A DNA stretch of 13,086 nt, taken from the NCBI GenBank assembly GCA_001430745.1, contig KQ481983.1:2976828-2989913 (forward strand), given 5' to 3'. The notes beneath the pieces are model-generated. The model was given only the letters and a program-made list of their open reading frames with translations. It made no database searches and was not told the origin of the DNA. Each line of letters begins with the position of its first letter. Position 1 is the stretch's first letter. Position numbers and translations under genes: made by a program. This document shows, piece after piece, positions 1 through 8,276 of this stretch. Origin of the DNA: Auxenochlorella pyrenoidosa (Eukaryota; Chlorophyta; Trebouxiophyceae; Chlorellales; Chlorellaceae).

Positions 1-154
1 GGGGGGGGCCGACGGCGGCGGTGCGGCGTGGCTGGGCACACTGCTGCACGCGCTGCGCTGCCAACGCCGAGCCCTCCAGCCGGCTGCCCGGCACCTCGCC
101 CCTCCTCTGGCTCCTGCCACCTCGCGCCACACCCTGGCTGCCGCGGCCACCCAC
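1..154 (-). other. Incomplete intron of the exoribonuclease gene
   Basis: Sequence downstream (minus sense) of the GTGGGT donor at 154-149. The expected next XRN segment is not found in any minus-strand frame, so the intron probably extends past the window edge. The open reading seen here on the plus strand is GC-rich antisense read-through. Confidence 0.6.
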
Positions 155-1400
155 CTGCTTGGCAAACTCCTCCCGCAGCTTCTCCTCCTCCCGCTCCCGC
201 TCCTCCGCCTCCTGGGCGGCGCGGAAGCGGCGCGACCGCTGCTGGTTCATCTTGGCGCGCGGCGCCACGCCGTCTGCAGCCGGGGGGGGCGGGGCCGCGC
301 GGGCGGGCACCTGGGTCCTCCCGTACGACGCCCTGCGGGCAGGCAGCGCCGGCGCTGCAGCCGCCCCTGCCCATGCAGTGCAGTGGCGCGCTCAGCCTCT
401 GGCCGGCCCCTCCCAGGACGCCCCCTTGCCCCGCACCGATGGCCATGTAGAGCAGCTTGCGGGGGCGCACGATGGCAAAGAGGCGGTCGATGTAGTCAAA
501 CATGGTAAGAAACACCTCCTCCTCGGTGGTGGGGGCGGGCCTGCGCAGGCAGCCGGGCGGGGCAGCGGCGGTCAGGCCGCTTGAGCAGCAGCCACACGAG
601 GTGCGCGCAGCAGAAGCACAGCTGGTGTTGCGCCCAGCTGGCAGGGCGGCCAGCAGGGGCGGTGTGGCGCGCCGGCCCCTTTGGCTCTGTTGAACGGTCC
701 CCACTGCTGTCCTGCATCGCCCCTGGACCCCAGCGGGCCCTCCCCCCCCCCACCGGTCCTCTGGGTGGAAGCAGGGGTGGATGATGCCGTTCATGTCGAG
801 GTACAGGTTGTCAAACTCCACGCCGTTGGGGTTGGGCTGGCTCGTGTCCACCGGCACCTCCACGCCGTTGATGACCTGCGCACCAGGAATCCCCAGGCCA
901 GTGCTCGATCCGGCATGCAGCAGCGAGCACACAGACATCAGAGGCAGCCAGGCCGGGCGGCAGCCATCGCCCAGCAGCCAAGCCTGGGACTTTTGCATGT
1001 GCAGAGCGGGCGATCGCGACACAAAGGCCGGCGCCTGCCCACCTGCACGTCATCCTCCACCACATCCTTGACGATTTTTGGGTACCTACAGCACGCACAC
1101 GAAGCAGCGAGAAAGCAGAGCGAGCTAAGAAGGGCAGCCGCAAGGCAAGGCTCCGTCACACGGCAACAGGCACCACTGGCTGGCCGCGGGTTTAATGACG
1201 CATCCACGACGATCTTGGCGGCTGGAGCACCAGACCAGGAGAGCACGACTCGAAAGAAGGTCAGAAACGTGCAGCAAACGGCACTGCCGCAGTCGCCGCC
1301 GCCGCTGGCGGCAGCATGCATCTTCGCGCTGCTGGGCTTTGGACGAGCTGAGGAAGTGTCACCTGTTGCTCAGCCATCGATAGAATGCTGGCACGCCCAT
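155..1400 (-). CDS. XRN2: 5'-3' exoribonuclease, Rat1/XRN2 type (N-terminal part; gene continues off the left edge)
   Basis: Minus-strand coding exons are 1400-1363, 1085-1043, 875-754, 540-437 and 273-155. All introns are GT-AG, phases agree at every join, and they give 142 residues. The start is [10 protein letters not shown], the canonical XRN N-terminus. Next comes the [16 protein letters not shown] insert typical of the Rat1/XRN2/plant XRN group rather than Xrn1. Then come [17 protein letters not shown] (metal-binding Asp54) and [20 protein letters not shown] (Asp103), followed by a charged Glu/Arg helix. In the family these acidic residues bind the catalytic metals that degrade 5'-monophosphate RNA processively. 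Nuclear members act in rRNA/tRNA quality control and transcription termination. The remaining acidic catalytic residues and the C-terminus lie outside the window. Bases 1-154 appear to be intron: no XRN-like coding follows the donor at 154/153. The first coding exon is only 38 nt. Nuclear versus cytoplasmic (XRN4-like) location cannot be decided from this part. Confidence 0.95.
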
Positions 1401-1881
1401 CGCGGCCGCGCCTGGCTGCTCAAAGAGGCGGCTGCGAGGAGCGCCCGCTCAGGGGCCGCCGCTAGCACCGAAAAGCAAGCTTCAAAAGCTGCCGGAAGTC
1501 GTGCTGGAAATACCGAGCACAAGGGAGCGTCGCAAGAGGGGGAAGCGGGCGTGCTTCAAAGCGGACTCGGGCCTTGCGGCGAGCTGATGCCCTTGTAGCA
1601 ACAGTATACAGCCGGCGAACGTCGGAAATAGATGATGAGGCGTTCTCAGGCGCTCGCACCCCCATGTAATGTAACATGGTATCCAAAGTATCGATCGCGG
1701 CGCCGTTCCCCGCCTTTTGCCCCGTTGAACTTTCGGTGGCGCCCTGTTCGCTCATTGTAAAGTGCCTGAGCGCTCCCCGCCTGCTGTCCAGGTTAAGCCC
1801 AAACCCATCTGCTTCCACACGCGCCGGCCTAGCATACCTGCTGTTGAAACGAGCTTGAGGGCCAGGCACAATAAGATCGCT
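1401..1881. promoter_or_regulatory. Divergent upstream region shared by the exoribonuclease and NF-YB genes
   Basis: 481 bp separate the two start codons, which point away from each other, so both promoters and 5' UTRs must lie here unless a remote 5' UTR exon exists. The stretch from about 1590 to 1880 is visibly less GC-rich than the flanking genes. I see no convincing TATA box, no CCAAT box and no RNA gene. A 135-codon minus-strand open frame crosses it but shows no recognisable protein. Confidence 0.6.
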
Positions 1882-2964
1882 ATGAGCGCGGAGAACAGCG
1901 GCGACGAGAGGGAGGGAGCAGTGAGGTGCGAGGGCCTCTGTGCTCTCTGGCGGCTACGGAGCTCAGGAGACGGTTGAGCGAGCCTCGATGGGCAGGAAAA
2001 GGGCTGGCAATGCCTTGCTCTACCTCCTGGACGGCACCGGCGGGAGCTCCGCTTCCAGCCTCCCGCCCACAGCCTTGCAGCTGCCAATTGTGTTGCAGCC
2101 TTCTGCAAGCACTGCCCTGGCCACAGCAATGCCCCTGTGCACTTGCAGCTGCACAGTGCATCACGGGCGCATTCTGTGGCCACCCGCAGCCTCAATTGGG
2201 CCCAGGGCCAGCTGCTGCAGCCTAGCAATGCCCGCTCCCACAGCACTCCCTCCCTCACCCTACCTCGCAGGGACCAGGACCGGCTGCTGCCCATCGCCAA
2301 CATCAGCCGCATCATGAAACGCGCGCTGCCGGGCAACGCCAAGATTGCAAAGGACGCCAAGGAGACGGTGCAGGAGTGCCTGTCGGAGTTCATCTCCTTC
2401 ATCACCAGCGAGTGAGGTGGCGCCGGGGCCGCAGCTGAGCGGGGGGCTGGCGCGCCTCCCTTGGGTAGCACCAAGCGGGGCGGGGTAGCGAGCGCATGCC
2501 TTGGACAGCGCCAGGCGGGGCCGCACGCGTATACCAGGTGCATGTGGGGCCGCGCCTGTGCAGAGCCCGGCATCCATTGCCACGGCCGCGGCCCCTTCCC
2601 TGCGTGTGCAGAGCGAGCGACAAGTGCCAGCGGGAGCGGCGCAAGACCATCAACGGCGACGACCTGCTGTGGGCCATGGACACGCTGGGGTTTGACGAGT
2701 ACATCGCGGTGGGGCGGGGCAGGGCTGCCGTCTTTGGCATCGCCTCTGTGGGGAAGGTTTCGACGCGGCAGGCAAGGTGACAGCAGCCCAGCGCGTAAGC
2801 TCTGTGCCAAGGCGCCCACGCTCTCCCTCTGGCGGTTGTTTGTTCTGACCACACCGCAGCCGCTCAAGGCCTACCTTGCAAAGTTCCGGGAGGCGGAGAA
2901 GAAGGCGCTGGCAGCAAACGCAAAGGACAAGGCGGCAGCGGCGGCGGCGGCGCAAGGCGACTGA
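1882..2964 (+). CDS. NFYB: Nuclear transcription factor Y subunit B (NF-YB / HAP3), non-LEC1 type
   Basis: Exons are 1882-1925, 2271-2411, 2612-2708 and 2860-2964. All introns are GT-AG and the product is 128 aa. After a 15-residue acidic leader comes the complete histone-fold domain. It contains [20 protein letters not shown] (16-35), [40 protein letters not shown] and [14 protein letters not shown], then [15 protein letters not shown]. It ends in a short Lys/Ala-rich tail. NF-YB pairs with NF-YC through the histone fold, then with NF-YA, to bind CCAAT boxes in the nucleus. Lys42, in the AKIAKDAK segment, occupies the position that is Asp in LEC1-type plant proteins, so this is the general type. 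The conserved Cys67 of DKCQ is kept. The first exon was chosen because donor GAG|GTGCGA at 1926 restores the frame and yields the expected R-DQDR join. A slightly earlier donor (1921) joined to the acceptor after 2276 would also be in frame but loses DQ. The protein is compact, with almost nothing outside the DNA-binding core. Confidence 0.96.
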
Positions 2965-3545
2965 CAGGCACGCGCTGGTGCCACGCGTCCACGCCCAGTT
3001 ACTGACCTCGGTTTGTATGCCTCTCCATGTACTCGTTCTCTCCGGTCATGTGCAGGCTGTGGCTTTCTGCGGTAGTTGTACTGTCGCTGCTGGGTCCTGC
3101 CTTGCCGTCTCCCCAGTCACTACCTCCCTGTTCATTGTGCTTTTTGCTCCCATCAGCTCCCGCCTGCTCCCTGTGCCATTACATCACTTTTCCCACTCCC
3201 ACCGGCTCCAATCATCCATTCACATGTCACACATGGTCACCCGGCTTGGCCGGCCCGGCGTAGCTCATGGAAACAGTTCAGCCCTCTAGAAAGGTACAGA
3301 AGTGCGCAAAGAAGCAGAGGAGGGCGGGTGGCAGCAGCCCAGCAGGACAAGGCGGGCGCAGAGGCGCCGACAGAGATGGCAGGGGGCGATGACATTCACT
3401 GCAGTCCAGCCTGGGGCGGAACGCACTCACCAGGCAGTCGCAAACTTTTCTTACACAGCACGTTTTACTGTCAGCAACAAGCTATACAGCGACAAGCTAG
3501 ACTGCTAGAAGCAGGCTCAGCCGGCTGCTAGCCTCTGTCCTCTCC
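2965..3545. other. Convergent 3' region between NF-YB and the RHIP1-like gene
   Basis: 581 bp hold the 3' UTRs of two genes that face each other. The left half (about 3000-3215) is pyrimidine-rich on the plus strand. I see no TGTAA signal for NF-YB on the plus strand. On the minus strand TGTAA occurs at 3455-3451 and again at 3183-3179. No conserved protein or RNA gene was recognised. Confidence 0.6.
3451..3455 (-). terminator. UGUAA poly(A) signal for the RHIP1-like gene
   Basis: TGTAA on the minus strand, about 90 nt downstream of the TAG stop at 3546. UGUAA is the known polyadenylation signal of chlorophyte algae. A second copy at 3183-3179 could serve as a distal site reaching into the opposite NF-YB 3' UTR. 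Confidence 0.5.
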
Positions 3546-5183
3546 CTACAGCCCGTACTGCTTGGCGACGCGCTTGAGCGAGCGCTCCACGGCCCTGGAC
3601 TGGCTGCTGGCAGAGGCCGCCACATTGGCCGCGTCGCTGCGCAGCTGCAGCGCCGCCTTGGAGGGCAGCTGCCGCAGCTCCTTCACCAGGCCTGCAGGGC
3701 ACAGCCGGGGGGGGGGGGGCACAACAAACAGTGGAGCCGGGCTGAGCTGGGCGGGGCGGAGGCAGGAGGCGGATAGACGGGTGGAGCTTAAGAAGGGCTG
3801 GGCAGCATAAAGAGGCAGCCATTTGATGTAAAACAACGCGAGGAATTCCATTAATCACAGACAGCTCTGGGATTTCACCGCACGAGTAGAGGGGGCTGAC
3901 CACCCCAACAAGAGGAGAGGATGGGCCCCGGCTGGCATGCTGAACTGGCTGATGCTTCTTACTGTCATGACTGCCGCCAGCGGCGCATCAGCCTCATAAC
4001 CAAGCACAAGCAGCAACCAAGCACCCGGGCCCAGGTCAACACAGCAGAGGCCGCTCACCATGTGCCGCCTTGCCGCTGCTGTGCACCCTGCTGCCCAGGC
4101 TCTCCAGCTCCCGTGCTGACGACTTGAGCTTGGCGAGGCCGCGGGAGTACTCGGCCTCGGCTGCCGCCAGCCGCTCCTGCAGGGAACGCACCGGGAGCTA
4201 GCGCACATGAACGACAGGAAGCGAGTGCATCGGGAGCGTGGAGAAGCAGCTCCTCCACTGGACAGATTTGGGCTGCCGCCCCAATGACTGCAGGCCGCCA
4301 GTGGCCCCACGGATGAGGGCCCCCCGCCCAGCTCGCCTGCAGCTTGAGCAACTCGCCCTGCTGCGCCTCCACCCGCTCCTTCAGGCTGCCGTACCGCATC
4401 TCAGCAGAGCGGAACACCGCCTCCTCGCTCCGCAGCCTGCACGGGCAGACAGGTAGGCGTAGAGCTCACAACCAGCAGCGGCAATTCAGAAGCAGGCGTT
4501 GTCCCAGAGCCAGCTGCACCGCCTAATGCACTGATGCAGCCTGCACACACCAACTGCGCAGCAGGCCAGCCCGCCAGCAACCCCCAGCAGGGTCGCATGA
4601 GCACAGACACGCCACGCACCTGCCAAGCGTGTTGCGCAGCAGGAAGCGGCGGGGCCCCGGCAGCAGCAGCGCGGCAAGCGCGGCGGCGCCCGCCAGGCTG
4701 GCATCCGGGTGCTCCACCCTCACGTACTGGACCCCCTGCCTCAGCAGGCCCAGCGCCTGCTCCTCTGTCGCCTCCAGATGCGCAGCACCCGTATCATACA
4801 CCTGCTGCAGCCGGCTGCGCGCGGCGGCTGTCTCCGACTTGGCGGCCGCCAGGCCTGAGCGGACAGTGGTTGACACGGCATCCACGCCCGACTCGAGTGC
4901 CGCCTCTGCCGCCGCGCCCGCGCTGCTCAGCTGCTCCTGCAGGGACTTGCCCGTCGCGCCCACCTTCTCCTCCCAGGCCTTGCCTGCAGCAAGGCAGGGC
5001 GGCAAATGTGAGGACGGTCCAGCACAAGGTGGCAGCGGCGGCGGCGCAGGGAGCGGCAGCAGAGGCCTGCCCTGCTCGCCAAGCTTGGGGTTCGGCCCTG
5101 GCGGCTTCCCACTTGCCTGCAGAGGTGATGCTGCCCAGGTCCCAGCTGCCCTGGGGCTTGCTGCTGCTGTCGCTCTCAGTCAT
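3546..5183 (-). CDS. RHIP1: RHIP1-like (RGS1-HXK1-interacting protein 1 family) putative membrane protein
   Basis: Minus-strand exons are 5183-5117, 4983-4620, 4436-4337, 4176-4059 and 3691-3546, giving 264 aa. Introns 1 and 3 use GC donors; introns 2 and 4 are GT-AG. The N-terminal 110 residues are Ala/Ser/Glu-rich and amphipathic. A short hydrophobic stretch at about 117-131 (LAGAAALAALLLP) is followed by GPRRFLLRNTLGRLRSEEA (132-150). This matches the core I recall in the land-plant RHIP1 family (GPRRFLxRxTLGR-x-SEEA). A long coiled coil follows, with EVERY join keeping heptad-like Glu/Leu spacing, and the C-terminus is LRQLPSKAALQLRSDAA...KRVAKQYGL. In Arabidopsis RHIP1 was reported to interact with RGS1 and hexokinase 1 in glucose signalling; whether that holds in an alga is unknown. 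The assignment rests on memory of one short conserved block plus layout. A generic algal membrane-anchored coiled-coil protein is the alternative. Confidence 0.7.
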
Positions 5184-5364
5184 ACTTTTGGGCAGCAGTG
5201 CGGCGTCTCGTTCCCGATCAGTCGCTTCCAGGCAGCAACAATCGCACTAAAACGAATGTCTGCGGGGCCCTGAAGGGAGCAAACAGCACAGCAGAAGGCC
5301 CAGCAGGAGCCAGCAGCAACATGGGCGGCCCAACTAGCGCATCTGGTCGCTGTTAAGCACTCAC
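5184..5364. promoter_or_regulatory. Compact divergent promoter region between the RHIP1-like and HAD genes
   Basis: Only 181 bp separate the minus-strand ATG at 5183 from the plus-strand ATG at 5365 (328 bp if the HAD start is 5512). Both promoters and both 5' leaders must fit here. No TATA box or CCAAT box is visible. Confidence 0.55.
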
Positions 5365-7752
5365 ATGCGCTGCCTGCGATCGCCGGACAGCGCCATCGTC
5401 CGGCCCAGCCTCCCTGTCTTCCCGACAACAAAGAAGCGGAGCGCTGCCCCGCAGTTGCGATCTGCTGCCCCTACCCTGTGCTCCAAAACTGACCTGCAAA
5501 GCTCAACGGATATGAGCACGACTTTGATCTCATTCGGTGAGAGCCCTGCCGACTGCCACCTGCTACCACCGCCCGCCCACCCGCCTCCCTTCCCTTGGCC
5601 TCACCCTCTCCTTCTTTGTGTGCGCTCTACAGATGTGGACGGCACACTGGTCCATTCGGTGGGCCAGCGTGCCAACTTCCTTCACAAGCAGGCTTTCACT
5701 GCCGCATTTAAGCAGGTGCGCGGCCATGCACAGCGCTTCCAGGGCTGACCTCTTCGCCCGACCGATGTCTTCTCCCCTCATGCATGTGCCCAACCCGCTT
5801 CCCTGGCCAGGTCTTTGATTTGGACACCAATATCGACGTGATCCATCACCATGGCAGGTAAGCAGCGCAGGCCCTGCTTGTCATGCCGCCCGAGGGTCTG
5901 TGATGCAACCTGCGCACCTGCCAGCACGATGCCTCTCCCCAGGCAACCTGCACGCCCCGCCCCCGGCTGCAGCACTGACGCCCTGATCTTGCTCAAGGTG
6001 CTGGTGCACCACGGCATCCCGCGGGAGCAGGCAGAGGCGCAGCTGCCACGGCTGCAGGCTGCCATGATCGAGCACTTCACGCAGAATGCCGCACAGGTGC
6101 GCCCCCGCCCCGCCCGCCGCTGGCCCGGCCTCGGGGACCTGGCTGCAGGCGGCCTGGCATTGCCTTGAATGCTGCAGCAGAGCCATGGATCGGTCGTCAA
6201 GGTGAGTTGAGCCGATCAGGAGCTGAGCGGCATGTTGTCGCCCCCCCCCGCCCCGGACGGTGCAGGCTGGCGAGGGCCTGGAGCTGCTGCCAGGCATTAG
6301 GGAGCTGCTGGAGGCGCTGGCAGCGCGCAGGTGGGGCCTGGGGGAAGGGCATGGCGCAGCTTGATGCGCGCAATAGGGGGCCTGTGGGGTGGATGGCGCG
6401 CTAGAACCGTCCACCGGTGCCGCCCGCCACAAACTTCTCCTGGCATGCAACACACATGGCAGCCATACACGGGGGCAGGCAACAGGCAGCTGGCATGCAA
6501 CAATGCACCCGCGACCTCGGCTCGCCGATGCTCGGATCACCGCTCTGCCTCGCAATTTGCAGTGATGTGGCGGTGTGCCTGGTGACCGGCAACCTCGAGC
6601 CAATTGGCTGGTGCGCTCTCGGGAGAGGTGCCAAAGCCTGGCAGGGTGGAATGGACAGCCTGCGGCGCTGCCTGCCATGAATTCGGCCCGGCATGCTGCT
6701 CTCAACAACACCCAGATGCGTGCACCAAGCTCGCTTCTGCATGCGGCGCTGCGCTTGTCTGCACCGGTGTTTCGCTTGAAGGGCGCCAGCCTGCCATGCG
6801 GCGCCGCTGCAGGGCCAAGATGGATGCTCTGGGCATCCGTCACCTGTTTAGCGAGCCCAACTTTGGCGGGTTTTCCACCGACTACTGCAACCCGGGTGGG
6901 GGCAGGGAGGCAGGCAGCAACAACCCAAAAACAGAATCCCGGCCATGGCGGGCACATGCTTCCCCTGCGCTGTGCCTGGCAGCAGCTCGCGCTGCCCGCC
7001 TGCGCTTGGCAGCCCTCTCAGGGTGTGGCTGCGGGTGATCCCTGTCAGATCTCTTGCTCGGCCCCCCTTGCAGACAACATGGAGCAGAGCTGGCGGGACC
7101 GTGCCGAGTTTGTGCGCATCGCGGCCAAGAAGTGCGAGGAGCTGCAGCAGGGTGAGCACCGGCGCAGGGTGCAGGGGCCGCTAGCAGGCAATTTTGCAAT
7201 GTGCGGAAGAAACGACTGTGCACATGCGCGCATACAGAAGCGGGGCGGTTTTCCGTACCTGGGAGGCTGCAGGCGAGGCGCACCGCATGGGAAGCCCTTG
7301 CCCCGCTGCCGCTCATGCAAATGGTGTGCTAGCCCTGACACCAAAGACCATGTTCTGCTGCGGCCCTTGCTTCCTCCACCCAGGGAACGGCGGCATCAGG
7401 GCGCGCTTCCATGTGGGGGATGCCCCGATGGATGTGCAGGCGGCGGTGGGCGGCGGCGCGCAGGTGGGGCCGTTGTGGCACAAGCTATGCAGGTCATGGT
7501 GCAGACTCCCAGCATGCTGGCACATGCTGCAAGGGATGCAGCTGGCACCAGGTGGTTCCACAGATCCTGCCCCCTTGTTGGGGTATGCCCACCAGGCCCC
7601 GGCCCCACAATCCCTCCTCCTTCCCGCAGGCTGTGGGTGTGTGTACGGGCATCTACACGCGGCAGGAGCTGGTGGAGGCAGCCCCAGAGGCCGTGGTGCT
7701 GGACGACCTGACAGACCTGCAGCGGGTGCTGGCCACCTTTGGCCTGCACTGA
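5365..7752 (+). CDS. HAD-superfamily hydrolase (phosphatase-like), possibly organelle-targeted
   Basis: Exons are 5365-5536, 5633-5715, 5811-5857, 5973-6096, (6181-6201), 6266-6330, 6563-6610, 6813-6895, 7074-7151, 7384-7463 and 7630-7752. All introns are GT-AG and phases agree. The product is 307 aa with the 21-nt microexon, 300 without it. HAD motif I is SFDVDGTLVHS, with nucleophile Asp58 and acid/base Asp60. Motif II is VCLVTGN (Thr179). Motif IV is FHVGDAPMD (Asp253, Asp257). A helical cap lies between motifs I and II. The motif III lysine is not certain; Lys189 of WAKM or the KK in RIAAKKCEEL are candidates. HAD enzymes of this shape hydrolyse small phosphate esters; the substrate cannot be named. 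In-frame ATGs exist at 5365 and 5512. The extra 49 residues are rich in Ser, Ala, Arg and Pro with few acids, like a plastid or mitochondrial transit peptide. Intron 1 splits the codon of the catalytic nucleophile. Confidence 0.9.
6440..6502 (+). repeat. 13-nt direct repeat in a HAD gene intron
   Basis: CTGGCATGCAACA occurs at 6440-6452 and again at 6490-6502, spaced by 50 nt, inside the intron 6331-6562. The function is unknown; a decayed duplication is possible. Confidence 0.7.
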
Positions 7753-8276
7753 TGGGCATGGGGCAGCGGGCCAAGTCACACGGCAGGCATTGCTTGCGCC
7801 CTTGCAACTGTGGTGCAGTGCCATGCTAGCTAGTCACCAGCACCTTTATTGTTTCAAATCCTAGAAACCTTCTGAATTCATTTCAGTCTGACAAAATTTA
7901 GTTGGTTTTCACTAACTCTTTTGAACCAGCTGCAGCACCTCGCTGCAGTGAGCGCCGGTGAGCAGAGAGCACCTCGACTGCAGAGACCGACACCGCTCTC
8001 CCGCAGCGTGCATTCATCCCTCAAACTTTAAATTGCTCCAGAACGCAGTCCAAGGAGGGTTTTACGCTGCATCCGGATGGCTTGCCACGAGTGCAGGCGC
8101 GACAGGCGCTGGGTCGGCTTCCAAATTGAGCCATCGGTATTCGGGCGATCGTAACACCGTCTGCTCACACACGGGCACGTTTGAGCTGAAAGGAGCCTTG
8201 CCTTCACACCCGACTTCATCACCCAAGCTGGACTGAGCAGCTTTGTCGCAGCTCCTGTGGCAGCAGCAGCGGCAAA
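7753..8276 (+). promoter_or_regulatory. HAD 3' UTR and eIF2 alpha upstream region
   Basis: 524 bp lie between the HAD stop and the eIF2 alpha start in tandem orientation. A conspicuously AT-rich patch spans about 7834-7930 in otherwise GC-rich DNA and probably marks the HAD 3' end. No TGTAA was found. The second half should hold the eIF2 alpha promoter and 5' UTR. No ORF of recognisable origin and no tRNA-like fold was seen. Confidence 0.5.

Noticed and set aside
1462..1869. 135-codon minus-strand open frame in the divergent intergenic region
   Set aside because: No conserved protein is recognised. It probably covers the exoribonuclease promoter/leader by chance.
1752..2867. 371-codon minus-strand open frame
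   Set aside because: It is antisense to the conserved NF-YB exons and has no recognisable motif.
3398..3417. About 20 nt (CACTGCAGTCCAGCCTGGGG) resembling the primate Alu 3' region
   Set aside because: The similarity does not extend beyond this short stretch. Flanks have no Alu body or A-tail, and the neighbouring genes are algal.
3710..3719. Runs of G or C (also at 1-8 and 10905-10915)
   Set aside because: These are simple homopolymer tracts in introns, as pyrimidine tracts or their complements near splice sites; not taken as functional elements.
5881..6957. 358-codon minus-strand open frame and the 378-codon plus-strand frame at 6575-7711
   Set aside because: Both run through well-defined exons and introns of the HAD gene in wrong frames.
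7834..7870. TTTCAAATCC reminiscent of a tRNA T-loop
   Set aside because: No matching A box, acceptor stem or anticodon arm could be folded around it.
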